Shown: positions 45,641 through 57,539, counted from the first letter of the stretch. The stretch is DNA of 64,000 nucleotides from Anthoceros angustus (GCA_010909165.1 VJWM01000134.1:372001-436000); one strand, 5' to 3'. The notes: a model not told the origin generated them from the letters alone. Translations and numbers: made by a program.

Positions 45641-45919
45641 GTTTTTCTCTTTCCTCTGCTGCTGCGAGTTTTCTTGGAGTTTGTGGTGGGCCTTTGTTTC
45701 CTCTTTCTTGTAAGACATCCAAGCCAAGCCAAATGCAGAACAGTACGGTGTAAACAAAACAAAAAGGGACATTCATGAGATGCTCCTCCCTGCATAGCCA
45801 GCATGATATGATGGGGCATTCACCACCTGACCAGCTGCCAGCATGGAAGGGACGTATGGCCGAATTCAAGGCCGGGGAATTGCCGACCGAGCCTGGCTCA
45901 TTCGTGAGATGCTCCTTCG

Positions 45920-47510
45920 ATGAGTGTTTCTGTCCCCGATGCTCTCACCTTTGTGTCTCTCCTGCACGCCTGTGCAGGTGTGGGTAGCCCTGGGCAGCTT
46001 TGGAGAAGGGAAAACAGAATCATGCTTAGATTGGAAAACGTGGACTTGAAGCTGATGGGTTCGAAGCCAACAGTTTGGTAAATACGGATACAAAGTGTGA
46101 CAGTGTGACAGGCGCTCAAGGACGGCTCTGATAGCAGGATATTCCCTGCAGGGCATGGGTCAGGAAGCCCTTCATCTTTACAGTTCTATGAAAGACGAGG
46201 GACTTGCTGTACCCGATGCTATGACCTTTGCGTCTCTCCTGCAAGCATGTGCATGTGTGGGCACACCAGTTCTGGAGGAGGGGAAAAAGCTACACAGACA
46301 GATTGGAGAACGAGGACTCGGAGCTGATGAAGTTCTAGGTTGCAGCGTGTCAAACATGTATGTCCACTGTGGCAGCTTAGAAGACACCAACTTGTGTTTG
46401 AGGGGCTTGCTCCAAAGAATGTTCTGACATGGACCACTCTGATAGCAGGATATTCCCAACAGGGCCTGGCCCACAAAGCCCTTCACACTTACAACAGTAT
46501 GGAAGAAGAAGCTATCACCGCACCGGCCATGACCGCCCCGGATTCTGTGACATTTGTGTGCCTCGTGCAGGCATGTGCAAGCGTGGGGACCTCAGGTTTG
46601 GAGAAGGGGAGGCAATTTCATGCACAAATTAGACGCGAGGGCTTGAAGCTGATGTGCCTGTTGCCAGCAGTCTGGTGAACATGTACGCAAAGTTTGGCAG
46701 CCTAGAGGATGCCCAGAGTGTGTTCGACGGACTTGGTTGAAAAAGTTTGCTGACATGGAATGCCATGATAGGAGGTTATTCCCAGGAAGGAAATGGGGCA
46801 AGAAGCCCTTTCTCTTTCTGTGACATTTATGTGCCTTCTGCAGGCTTGTGCAGGTGTGGGTATCGCAGCTTTGGAGGAGGGGAAGCAGCCACATAGGAGG
46901 AGAGCTTCAGTATGATGTTGTCGTAGGTTGCAGCCTGGTAAACATGTACGCAAAGTGTGGCAGTCTAGAGGACGTGTTTGATAGGCTCCCTCAAAAACAT
47001 CTGGTGACGTGGACTGCGCCGATTGTAGGATATGTTCCGCAGGGCATGGGTCAGCAAGCCCTTTCATCTTTTTTAGTGCTATTCAAGAAGGAGGCATGGC
47101 TGCACCCATTTCTGTGACATTTGTGTCCCCTGCAGGCATGTGCCAGTGGGGGCAGCCCCGCTCTGGAGAAGGGAAAGCAGGTTCATGTACAGATTGGAGA
47201 ACAAGGGCTTGCAGTTTGATGTGACTGTTGGCAACAATTTGACAAACATGTATGCAAAGTGTGGCAGCCTAGAGGAGGCTCACAATTCATTTGAAAATCT
47301 GCAAAAAGGACGTGGTGCAATGGACCGCACTCGTTGCAGGCTATTTCCATCAGGCATGGGTAAGGAAGGCCTTCATCTATACCGGGCCCGCTATGCAAGA
47401 AGAGGGAATTGCTGTACCTCATTGTGTGACATTTTTGTGCCTCCTGCACGCATGTGCAAGTGTGGGCATCCCCGCTCTGGAGACAGGAGAACAGCTTCAC
47501 TGACAGTGCT
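45920..47510 (+). pseudogene. PLS-type pentatricopeptide repeat (PPR) pseudogene
   Basis: At least six ~105-nt-spaced repeat words are visible in all three frames: DAMTFASLLQACACVGTPVL, LEEGKKLHRQIGERGL, SNMYVHCGSLED, LTWTTLIAGYSQQG, DSVTFVCLVQACASVG, NMYAKCGSLED. These are L and S motifs of plant PLS-class PPR proteins, which bind organelle transcripts and guide RNA editing. Frameshifts and stops occur in nearly every repeat and no start or E/DYW end is visible. It lies inside the segmental duplication between the two F-box copies and has no partner in either copy, so it inserted or was caught there separately. It is intronless, as most PPR genes are. Confidence 0.85.
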
Positions 47511-47564
47511 ACTGAACGAACACGCGGTGCGCAAGGCAGGCGCAGCAGGCATGCTGCATCACCT

Positions 47565-48460
47565 TCCCAAATACTGGACGAAACCACTTGATGGGATTCC
47601 CGTCGAAGTCATGGGAGGGGTATTTGTCGAGCCGGTTGCCCACAGCTACCAGCTGCTGCTCGAAATCTTGGTGAGGACAAATCTCAAGAGCGGCATCACA
47701 ACTAAAGCAGAGGCTACGCAATGGGAGAAGATGAGGATGCTGGTGGAGTAGCGAAAACCTGTGCCAACATCATCGAAAGACGCCCTGAAGGCCCGTCAAA
47801 CATGGTGTGATTGCCGACCTCGTGGCCTGAACATGTACATGTATGGAACACGCTCTAGAGTCTTCATTACACTTGTAGCAACACAGATGAGACTTCCCTC
47901 TCTTCCGCACCACTAACAGACCAACAAAGAGCCAACAACACCATGGCAGCAACACACTTGCTCGTTGAGATCAACGCAGATCAATCGTTCAGCCTTGTCT
48001 GTGTATTCGCTCCATCAGATTGGGACAATGGTCGACGTCGCGTCCATTGAGGAACGTGTTTCCATCGCCCTCCAGAGTGCGTTGGCAATTAAACTACTTG
48101 GAATGCGGAGACGCGGCATCTTTCGGCTCCGGTGGCAAGTAGGCCCTTCTCTATTCCAGACTAGGACATCTGGGGGCGATTGGTAGCTCCAGGGTAGACA
48201 CAGGCGGGGCTAGTCCCCTTAGGCCTGGGCCCTCTAGTGGGTTGTTCCCCACCGCCTCGGTGTAGATGGGATGGGACTTCCCACCACATGAGACTTCCCA
48301 TGTCTGCATATTGATGAAGTCTCCATATTCCCCCGACGGATTCTCCCTCGGGAGCTGGCCATTGTCACAGCATCTAAACATCACAAGCCACAGCAGAAAA
48401 GAACTCCCGTCTGAGCTATCAAATTTGGCCCCGGCGGCAGGGCCCCAGCAGCAAGAAGGC
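47565..48460 (-). pseudogene. Polysaccharide deacetylase pseudogene (second copy)
   Basis: Minus-strand remains of the deacetylase gene. 47575-47690 matches the exon with FEQQLVAV and GNPIKWFRP, and 47790-47830 matches the exon with GHEVGNHT. Intron and flanking matches follow at 47870-48030 and 48345-48390. The exon encoding LLDILRE and FFIIGH is replaced by a retroelement fragment. The DDGP exon, the exons downstream of WFRP and the anchor exon are not found. A few substitutions also break the frame. The matching intron again starts with GC after the exon 4 boundary. Confidence 0.8.
48030..48260 (+). mobile_element. Retroelement 3' fragment in the deacetylase pseudogene
   Basis: Contains EERVSIALQSALAIKLL on the plus strand, the same C-terminal block as the retroelement ends at 7.5, 15.3, 19.1 and 32.7 kb. 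The rest is diverged and the tail is not clearly shared, so this is an older insertion or a related family. Confidence 0.45.
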
Positions 48461-48834
48461 CGCACCCAGAAGGCAGGCCATGGCTCGCTGGGAGCTCCAT
48501 CTCAAACTCTCCAACTCAACGAATCCCTTCAGCTAATTTTCCCTCGGAGGTACATACAGTGAACCGACCAATTAAAAGATGGGTTTGTTGTTGCACCGTG
48601 CACGGGAACAGATCGCATCATGGCCGGTGCGGCGAGCCGTGGTGGGCCATCATTTGTGGGCGAGGTCGATGAAGCAGAATCGACTAGACGACATGACGAT
48701 GCGGCAGTCGGTTGTCCTTCCACGACGTTGTTACCGTTATAAATACACGGAGCGAGCTAAGCAGTGCGAGTGCGAGTGTGAGTGCGAGAGAGTATTGCGT
48801 GAGGGAGAAGGTGGAGCTCGGGCGGGCCGCGGCC

Positions 48835-50293
48835 ATGGCGGACCAGGCGGGAGGAGACGGCGCGGGGGAAGACGGCGAGGTGGTGAAGGGGCTGAACCAG
48901 CTGAGCGACGAGGAGGATCTGCTGGGGAACATCTTGGCGCGGCTGTACCCGCAGGCGCTGGTGCAGGCGCAGCTGGTGTGCAAGAAGTGGAACGTGGTGG
49001 TGCGGGGGCAGCGGGCGAAGCAGGGCGCGCCCTGGTTCCTGCTCAACGCCAATCTGCGCTGCGGGAGCGCGGCCTTCGACTCCCGCCGCCCCTTCCTCCC
49101 GGGGCCGGAGTGGTGGGAGTTCCCGTGCGGGGAATTTCCGCACTGCTGGGCCTACGATCCGGGCCTGGAGCGCTGGTTTCGGGTGTCGCTGCCGGCGTCC
49201 GTGGATTACCGGCATGTGCACTTCTGCGGGGCCACGGCGGGCTCCGGCGTGGTGGCGTTCGTGGAGCGGGTAGGGTTCCGGCATCTGGAGTTCTCGCGGG
49301 CCACGGATCTGGTCCCGGAGCTGGACCGGGGGCAGGGGAAGGTGGCGGATCTGAACGCGCTGGCGGCGGAGGCGGCGGCCGTGGATCCCTGCGTCTACGA
49401 CACGGTGTGGGTGGGGAATCCGCTGCGGAAGGCGTGGCGGCGGGTGCCGTGCTACCGCGCGCCCCTCACGGACGTGGTGGTCTCTCGCACGGGAGCTTCA
49501 AGGTGGTGCAGCACCGCCAAACGGCAGCGCGGCGGGTGCCGTTGCAGGCATTCAGACAGGGCGAGAAGCTGGTGGACGAGTGCGCCTGGGGACGCGGGTG
49601 TTCGATTCCGTGAGTGGGAGGTGGACGGAGGCCGCGCCGGTTCGGACTTCGGCCCCGGCCTCGAACGAGCGGTGCGATGGCAGCCGCGTCGGGGACGGCG
49701 GACTCGTCTTCTACCTCAAGGCGGAACATGTGGCGGAGTTAGGGCTTCCCGTCGTGGAGGTGCTGAGCTACAGCGTGGAGCGGGATCGGTGGAGCGTCCC
49801 GGCGCCCGCCGCGCCCGTCTCGCATCCCGAGGGCCGGCCTTGCTGCAAGACTCTGCGCGTTTTCGTACACCAGGGCGCGGTGGAGGTGCTGGCGGGGATC
49901 TCTGTGCCTGGCAACCGGGACCACGGGGTCCGCCTCTTCGGGTTCTACAGGTATGACGCCGGGGCCAACGGATGGGCGTGGGACAAGGAGTCCGAGGTGC
50001 GGCTGCTGGATCATTTCTACGAGATCGAGGTGTGGGACATGACGGGATTCCATGCCGTGGGCGGAGGCGGGTACGTGCAGCTCGTGTGCTCCAGGAACAA
50101 CGTGAACGCGCAGAAGCGGGGGCCTCCCTTCTTGGAGGTGTTGAACTACGAGGCCAGCTCCAAGCGCTGGACCAAGCAGCGCTCCATGTACTACCCTGAC
50201 TACCCTCATCGAAGCGTCTGCTATAAGTTCTGGCAGGATGAGTTCGTCGGCTTCCATCCCAGGCTCGATGCGGGCACATCCACCGAGTCCTGA
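48835..50293 (+). CDS. F-box protein (two apparent one-base frameshifts)
   Basis: From the Met at 48835 the frame reads an acidic start, then an F-box (residues ~22-65: LSDEEDLLGNILARL, PQALVQAQLVCKKWNVVV). Beyond it is a long region typical of plant F-box/kelch-like proteins with repeated W, G and aromatic words (WAYDPGLERWF, VFDSVSGRWTEA, SYSVERDRWSV, GFYRYDAGANGWAW, VWDMTGFHAVGGGGYVQ), ending at 50293. F-box proteins bind SKP1 in SCF ubiquitin ligases; the substrate is unknown. Two one-base deletions, near 49490 and 49592, shift the frame relative to the pseudogene copy, which still has the extra base at both points. Corrected length would be about 486 residues. Both sites are in G-rich runs, so sequence error is likely. 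Intronless and strongly GC-rich. Confidence 0.82.
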
Positions 50294-50777
50294 GAGCTTT
50301 AACAATCGGGACCATTGGTTCTTTCCTTCACCACAGAGCAAGCGCCTTTAATAAGAACATACGCTTCCCTCAGAATTTCTTTGTGGCCAGCCCATAAGCC
50401 AGAAGCAGAGTAAACGAAAAGGCCACATTTATGTTGATATCAGACCTCTCAATCTAATGTACTGGAAGAGAACAACAATAAAGTAGGTGAAGAAATTTCT
50501 CAGCTGGCACACTGGTGTCACATAAAGATTGCTGCGAAAGCTGTATCTACAAATGCGAAACTTACACAGCTCTACAACCTTGAAAACCTGGTCGTCGGGG
50601 ATGCCACATAGTTCCTGCCCAGCTTCCGAAAGTTCGGCAGCAATTCAATTAACACTCCTACAGAAATGGCCAGCACTCCTCTTCCAGAAGAAGCTAAAGA
50701 GATCAAGAGAGTGTACCTCTCGTAAAGGAACCTCAAGTCCAAGACTTGCTTCTTCTACTTTCCTACTACACTTCCTT
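50294..50777. other. Intergenic between convergent F-box and TM9 genes
   Basis: Convergent 3' flanks. Nothing coding is recognised. Confidence 0.5.
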
Positions 50778-53168
50778 CTAGTCAAGTTTTACGGACGAGA
50801 ACAGATAGTGAACGAAGTAGAAGGACGCTAAGAACCCTATGGTACCTGTTGCCAGCATGATTGCTAGTACCATCAATATGGAGTAGCCCACATACAGGAC
50901 AGCAGACACGGGACCGCTGAGGCTGTGCAGGTCAAACACCAGATAATTCAACGAATACAGGAACACGTACAGAGCTACTGAGCCGGATGCAAAGAAAGAC
51001 TTCCACCACCAGCGCCAATCCTCCACGCAGAGATGCATGTAAGTGAGCACCACTGACACCTCGGCACACACGATGACCAGGAGTACCAGAACCACAAACA
51101 GGAAACCAAACACATAGTACACCCGACCCAACCACATGCTTGACAGGATGAAGAACAGCTCAATGAAGAGTGTTCCAAAGGGTAGAGTTCCGGCGCCGAG
51201 AACCAGGAGCCAGGATGGATACTTCTGTGGTGGCACTTCGCGAGGAATCTGGTTAGTGCGCACAGGGAAGGAGACAGCCTCAGCTCTGGAACCAGCAAAT
51301 CCTCCCAGCAGTGTCAATGGAACAGAGATGCCGAACCAGAGAGCAAAGAGCAGGAAGAACAGGTACAGGGGGATGGCTCCTGTGCTGTTGTTCGCCCAGA
51401 GAAGGAAGTTCAACAGTGTAAGAATGGAGAAGGCTATTCCGGGGAAGAAACAAGCCACTCTCCAGGCAATAGGCCTCCAGCCCACCTCATTCCCAGCCTT
51501 CAGGGTCTTCCACAGACGCACTGCCACATATCCAGCCGCCACACCCAAAAACAGGTATAGGAACAACATTCCCGTGAGGAGCATGCCCCTAGAAGCTGGA
51601 GACATGAACCCAAAGGCTGCAAACAATATTGTCACTATAGCCATCCCAGTGATCTGTACTCCATCTCCCACCATGATGCAGAGAAGCTCAGGATGAGCTG
51701 GTGTCCTGAAAACATCCCCGACAACAAGCTTCCAGCCAGAAAGCTCTTCGTTCATCTGAGCCTGCGCCTCCTTGTCAAGCTCCTCATACTTGGTCAAGTC
51801 CCTCCGCACTGTCCTCAGGAATATCACAAACACAATACCAGCCAGAAACGATATGACCATGAGGGAGTTCAAGATGGAGAACCAGTGCACTCTAGCCCCT
51901 TCCATCTTCAAGTAAGCGTCCCAACGACTGGGCCAGCGGATCTCACTCGACTCAAATGTCACATCATATGAAAACACGATACGTGCACCAGCCTCCACCA
52001 CTTGATGGCTGGCGTCTGAGCAACTCACCGTAGGCAACTTCCCGTACTGCTCCACCTTTTCAGCCTCTGATGCATCCTGTGCAACACTGCATGGCGCTAC
52101 TTCAAACCCAACCACCATAGCACCTGTTTTGTTCGCTTCAGGAGCACTTACCGCATCAAACCCCTCCCCTGTGCTCATCATGCTACCAACACCTGAGTTC
52201 TCGTAGTTGTGGTACTTGATCTTGAACTTCAGATGGTTATAAATGTAATGAATCTTTTTCTTGTTGTCATCATACTGGTAAAACCCGACAGGGAAACCTG
52301 TCCACTGGAGGACTTCGTTGGACTCCTGCTGCTGGGTATACCGGATGACCGGCAGGTTATCCAGGATCAGATTGACCTACAGCCGCGAAGTACATGACAC
52401 CATCATCAGTTTAACCACAACGTCAAACAAGAGAAGCGGCTGCTAGGAAAGTCCTTGTTAAATCACAAACCAACATTTCCACCAACCAACACTAAAGGAC
52501 ACCTCAAATAACGCACAATAGCACCACATGCACAATACCTCCCTTCACATACCACACCTAATGCCTGCCAATACGAACTGAACAAAGATCCGTGGACAAA
52601 GATGACTAAGATGACAGCGCAAGCCCTTCCCCTTCCCCCTCCCAAACAGAACCTCGCTACCGCAGACACACCAAGGTTAAAAAGAAGCACATGCACGGCA
52701 GCAAGATAGACCTCCACATCACGCCAAAGCACACAAAAAGACGACTCTTTTCAACACCAGCCGAAGCACCTGATAATAATCATCGATCCGCTGCTTGAAG
52801 GCCTTGACATCATCCTCCCTGAGTTCTTGCGTCACGCAGAGCTTCACCCCGCTCTGGTCCACCTGCATCTTGAACTTATACGGGGAGTTCTCGATCTGGT
52901 CTCCCATGAGAAGCTCCCCGAGGTTCTCCGCCATTTTCTTCACCCCTTCCTGGGGCTTGCAGTACGGCAGGCTGTAGTAGCTATACGGCAGCTCCGTGTC
53001 GATGGAGGTGAGCGAATTCACCTTGGCCTGGAGCTCCCCGCCCTGGGGCCAGGTGTGGAGGTAGCTCCCGGGGAGATAAAAACCCTGAGCCACGGCCGCC
53101 AAGCACAAAAGGCACGCCGCGGCCAGAGGCAGGCCGCGGCTCCATCCCCGGGCGTCCATCCGCCCCAT
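50778..53168 (-). CDS. Transmembrane nine superfamily (TM9/EMP70) protein
   Basis: Two exons, 52770-53168 and 50778-52376, total 665 residues. A signal peptide covers residues ~1-30 (LPLAAACLLCLAAVAQGFYLPG), leading into the canonical GFYLPGSYLH start of mature TM9 proteins. The luminal domain holds ELPYSYYSLPYCKP and VNLILDNLPVIRYTQ. About nine membrane segments follow from WFSILNSLMVISFLAGIVFV onward, with RRDLTKYEELDKEAQAQMNE and GDVFRTPAHPELLCIMVG in the cytosolic loop and a C-terminal YFVHYLFSSVKLD carrying the KxD-type Golgi retention signal of plant EMPs. TM9 proteins reside in Golgi and endosomes and help sort membrane proteins with glycine-rich helices. Of two in-frame Met codons (53168 and 53159) I took the first. 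Confidence 0.95.
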
Positions 53169-53216
53169 CCGAATCCTCCCGGCCACTCCTCTCCCCCGCG
53201 CGGACGCCAACAGCAC

Positions 53217-53775
53217 GGATCTTGCGCACGGCTGAGCTCCGCCGCCTTCACATGGCGCGCACCCTCGCCTCCAGCATTGCCCTCGGTCTCCCGATCTGGC
53301 CGCGCCCAAACCCCGCCCCTGGTCTGCAAGATCCGCAATGTGCACAGGCGCGCGCAGCTGCGTGATGGCGCAAGCAGGCTGGTGCGGTGTGGCGCCGGAT
53401 CTGGACGCTGAGCAAAGCGCGCGGTGCAAAAGATCCGTCGCTTTGGGCGCCACCGACACACGTTCTACCTCACGCTCCGCCTGGCCTTCCCCGCGGATCT
53501 TGCGCACGGCTGAGCTCCGCCGCCTTCACATGGCGCGCACCCTCGCCTCCAGCATTGCCCTCGGTCTCCCGATCTGGCCGCGCCCAAACCCCCGCCCCTG
53601 GTCTGCAAGATCCGCAATGTGCACAGGCGCGCGCAGCTGCGTGATGGCGCAAGCAGGCAATTGCGGTGTGGCGCCGGATCTGGACGCTGAGCAAAGCGCG
53701 CGGTGCAAAAGATCCGTCGCTTTGGGCGCCACCGACACACGTTCTACCTCACGCTCCGCCTGGCCTTCCCCGCGG
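53217..53775. repeat. 278-bp tandem duplication in the TM9 promoter
   Basis: Copy 1 53217-53494 and copy 2 53495-53775 are nearly identical, both starting GGATCTTGCGCACGGCTGAG and ending at CCTTCCCCGCGG. They lie about 50-600 bp upstream of the TM9 start, so they duplicate the likely core promoter and 5' UTR. Open frames that cross them are GC-rich by-products. Confidence 0.9.
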
Positions 53776-54069
53776 CCTGCTCTTCTCCTCTCGTCTCCTC
53801 TCTCTGCCTCGCGTTTTCCTCGACTCCAGGCACGCTCCAACACTACCTACAAAAGCTGCGGGCTCGGTAAATGCGTTTCCAGCAAAGATTTCACCGGGAG
53901 ACGGGCTGTCGCCCGGCGAGCTCATCCCACGTTGGAAAGATGTACTTACCTCCGTAGCACGTCTCCTTTCAGACTGTCACAAGAACAGAAACACCTACCT
54001 CAGTTTTAATTCAGAACAACCACTCCTTCACCCGTCCAGACAACACCTAACCTATATGCGACTTTAGCT

Positions 54070-54685
54070 TTAACCGCGTAACTCGCAACCTAAGGGTTAC
54101 GGCTGTGTGATTCCCAATTTTCTATGCAAATTGTGCTGATGTGACACCATTCAACAACGAACAAGGAATTAAGAATTAAATGCAACTCTATGATGGGACA
54201 AGGTTTTCATCACCATGAGAACCTAATGAAAATTGCATGTTGAGAAAACTAGTGAATAGTTACAAGAAAAATGATATGCGACTTGAGTGGTTTGCCCTAC
54301 TTGATCCAACATTTACTTAATTTCTAAAACTCTGTAAACAAGTTCCTATATCACACAACCCAATTAAATAATATTCATTTTCAATAATTAAATTAATAAT
54401 TATTGAGTTAAAGGTAATAATTCACTTAAGATACATTTTCTTATAGAGAGCATTATATTGCCAACAATCCTTACACTTTACATACTTACTCAATACAGCA
54501 ATCAAGCAAAAAAAATTTAATTCACGACCCTAAAAGTTGTTGGACTCTTATACCCGCATAACCTTTGAATGTTATATAAATTTTTTATATATTATATTAT
54601 TTTTAATTATGATAGATAATAAGAACCACGATGTAGTTCAACTTCTCTTGGATATGTTATTAATCACAAAAAAAAAAATTTGTTA
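54070..54685. other. AT-rich intergenic stretch
   Basis: Sharp drop in GC after the TM9 upstream region. No gene, repeat or RNA feature is recognised. Confidence 0.5.
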
Positions 54686-54689
54686 GCCA

Positions 54690-55320
54690 CAAGTCGAGCA
54701 ATAAGATAGTCGTTTGCAATCTCTGTTGTTGCATTTTTCATTGTCATTCAACTAGCAAAATTAACTAATTATTAAAGGTCATATAGGGGCAAGTTTTTTT
54801 TGGACTAGGTACTTGATCCAGACTATATTCGTCCTAGGAAAGCTCTGATCTCAATATGAGTTAACAATCTTATTCACATGATTACAAGTGTGTTGTGGAC
54901 CATTACCACCCAACTCGGGTTTCTTTATATTGGTGAATATTTTCACTTCTTTATCTATTACGTATGTAATTCACTACTACATTGTTCTCTTGTCCTAGTT
55001 AGAAGAACATTTTAAGTATGGAAATTGCAATGCTCAAATCCATGTGCATTATACGTGCTACCTCTAATGCAAGAGTCACTTGTAATAACATAATCTCGAT
55101 TTCGTGCAATGTATGAAATTTTCAATGTTAATATAAGAATCTCACCCTCCTCCTATTACAATAAATATGAACTCTTGACAAGGTGGATACCCTAGAGGAA
55201 ACCTTGAGTTGTTCAACGTTCACCATTCTTCCTTAGCCGTAAGAAGTTCAAAGCTAAATGGCTCTTCCCATATTGTAGGAAATGTTGCATAAAAAATTAT
55301 CGGAATAGTAAAATTTTAAT
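54690..55320 (-). pseudogene. Haspin-like kinase copy H6 (old, degenerate)
   Basis: Aligns by eye with the C-terminal two thirds of H1/H3/H5. Shared words on the plus strand include GCAAAATTAA near 54756, AACAATCTTAT near 54863, the AGAAGAACATTTTAA word at 55001 and ACCTTGAGTTGTTC near 55200. The catalytic loop now reads GFEHCNFH, so both Arg and Asp are gone. Many substitutions and indels show it is far older than the 0-19 kb copies, and it lies 36 kb from them. The family was therefore dispersed before the tandem array formed. Confidence 0.7.
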
Positions 55321-55339
55321 TTAGATTCTTATATTTCAA

Positions 55340-55640
55340 TGTAGAAGTTAAGTCGTTTGGGTTAACTTAATCTTAAATATTTATGTTAATTGAGCATTGA
55401 TTGATGTATCAACTTTGTGCTATGATGTACGAGCTATTCTGCTATTAAACTGTGCCTTAGAATCAGCAAATAATTTTGGGTGAAACGTTAAAGCTTCTTT
55501 TCAGTCATCATAAGAGAAGTCTCCTTCTGCTGCTCTTTGATCTGTCTTCACGCATCCTCTTGTATTTGCAATACTCTAAAACTCTCTCTACAAGAACAGC
55601 TCACAAATTCCTCACAACCCGCTCTTGTATATACAACATG
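55340..55640 (+). mobile_element. Probable copia-type LTR with adjacent primer-binding site
   Basis: A ~300-bp AT-rich block that may begin near TGTAGAAGTTAAGTCG and ends CTTGTATATACAACA. It is followed at once by TGGTAATCCGGCTCCA, which resembles the initiator-methionine tRNA primer-binding site of plant LTR elements (usually TGGTATCAGAGC). The stretch before the end (CTCTCTACAAGAAC) is typical of copia LTR 3' ends. No second LTR is seen in the window. It directly abuts haspin-like H6. Confidence 0.45.
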
Positions 55641-56640
55641 GTAATCCGGCTCCACAATCTAAGGCTAGATTGGAAGACTCTGGATAATTTGTAATGTCTA
55701 CACACATTTAATTCTTCAAGACAATCGATCGAGCCACGTGTGTGATAACCTCACTGGAGATACCTCCTGGAAGTGCATTTTATTTCATGTTCTTAATAGT
55801 TTGTATGCATGATGAAGACCTCAATCTTCATCTATAGATTCTAGAGAAAAACTAGTGTAATTATGTTTGTTGCTTGACGTATGGTATTAACGATATCCGA
55901 TGAGCTTGTTGTTTTTCTTTTTAATATATTGTATCAATAGCTCAATATTTGAAGTTAGTTTCAATGTAACATGAAATCCAAAATCTAAGAGAAAAAATTA
56001 AGAACTGAACGGCCAAGCAAGTAGAAACACTAGAGCAGTTTGTAGCCAGCTTGGAAACAACAAGAACGCAGCTCGAGGGGATGATAACTGCCCCTAATCC
56101 AAATTTGCCAACCAGCTAAACCAGCCGGCTGTCGCCGATGTGAGGACCGTGGTGAGCCATATGGTGCGCAGTTCCAGCAAGAACAAGTAAACAAAAGAAC
56201 TTAGTAGGTTGGTTCGTGCAAGAACAACCCTATTGCTCGTCGCGAAAAGCCAAGAGAATCACATCAAGGCACCTAAGTGCAAGGTCTTGTCTCCCAGATA
56301 AACATAATTCTATAAGCTGTACTCTACCGGATGAAAGTGTAAAAACTCATAGTTTATCTTTTCGTTGACCAAGATCAAAACAGTACATAGGTGGAATCCA
56401 CGAAGTTACGGCCTTAATTTCCAAGAGTGACGAAGAGAATATTTTTATACAATGGACGAAGGGTTGTCTAACTAGAGGGACCCTTCATATCATAGACATG
56501 GATTTAAGCAAAGTCTTAATTTCAAAACAGCTCGTGATATCAAAAGACATTCTACATTTGATCCTCCAAACTGCTCAAGACTCCAAGAACAGGTTACAAC
56601 ACCAAAATTTTAGAAAGGGCGAAAGTGAGGACCAGCAGCC
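55641..56640 (+). other. Decayed internal part of an LTR element, no intact gene
   Basis: Follows the probable LTR and primer-binding site. Short frames suggest gag-like coding near 56000-56100 but stops are frequent. I cannot identify a domain. Confidence 0.3.
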
Positions 56641-56866
56641 TAACGGTGTGGTGGGCAATAGAAGGTAGATTAAGGCGTGTCGTGATGACATCAGTATCAG
56701 CCAGTCATGTGCCATATAATACCATCCAGGCTATGCACTTTAGTGACACATCGCAACACACCTTCCAAACCATGCTAAGTTAGCGCGTCGGTCACTCTCA
56801 TTCCGCAGTCTAAGTTTATAACAACAAAACAAAACAAGAATCCTGACATAATTGTCAGACCTCATT
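56640..56866 (-). repeat. Gypsy LTR, truncated copy
   Basis: On the minus strand it starts TGAGGTCTGACAATTATGTC at ~56866 and matches the first ~225 bp of the LTRs at 56867-57535 and 57880-58560, then stops. It joins the end of the next LTR with no spacer. Confidence 0.65.
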
Positions 56867-57535
56867 CCAGAGGTTCGAGCTAAATGCATTAGCATCCGCT
56901 CAGGTTGAGTGGAGAGTTCCCTAGTCCACAAAAAACGCGCATCATCAACGTGCAGAGTGTGGGCTCATGCTCACTCGATCATGCAACCTATTGTTCCAAC
57001 CGGATGAATTGCATAGAAAAGAATGACAATCGTGAGCCATTGCTTTCGGCCCGATGCTCGCGACCGCGCTTTCCGACTCTGAGACTCTCTGCGGACTACG
57101 GCTACCAACACGGGACCTCTTAAGCTCGTCCCGTCTCATCCGTCTCCATCTCGTGCCGCCTGATTCGCTCCGCTCCGCCATCACTTCGGTAACTGTTCGC
57201 ATCATCATTCATGCGGATTCTCAACCAAAAGCCTAAATCTCTGGCGCCCTATTCACATAGGCACCGCACACCATTGACCTAATCGTGTTTTACATTGCAT
57301 TTATACCCACATGCGAATTAACCTAGAACCGCTTATGTTAGCCCTACATATCGCGGCGATCGTGATGACATCGATGTCGGCCCGGTCATGTGCCATATAA
57401 TACCATCCGAGCTATGCACTTTAGTGACATACCTTCCAAACCATGCTAAGTCGGTAGCGTCGGTCACTCTCATTCCGATCTAAGTTTATAACAACAAAAC
57501 AAAACAAGAATCGACATAATTGTCGGACCTCATTC
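56867..57535 (-). repeat. Gypsy LTR copy 2 (~670 bp)
   Basis: Minus-strand LTR of the same family. It has the same TGAGGTCTGACA start and ends near GCTCGAACCTC, immediately before the truncated copy. Differences from copy 1 cluster at CAG and CTG words. Confidence 0.7.
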
Positions 57536-57539
57536 CCAG

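Larger units (their letters stand above)
43090..50293. repeat. Segmental duplication of the deacetylase / F-box pair
   Basis: Block A (about 42870-45640) and block B (about 47575-50290) share the order deacetylase 5' exons (-), shared promoter, F-box gene (+). In A the deacetylase is intact and the F-box gene is dead. In B the deacetylase is dead and the F-box gene nearly intact. The PPR pseudogene at 45920-47510 lies between the blocks. Confidence 0.8.

Noticed and set aside
53217-54067. Open frames of 130-220 codons across the TM9 upstream duplication
   Set aside because: They arise from GC-rich duplicated promoter sequence in several frames on both strands and have no motif.
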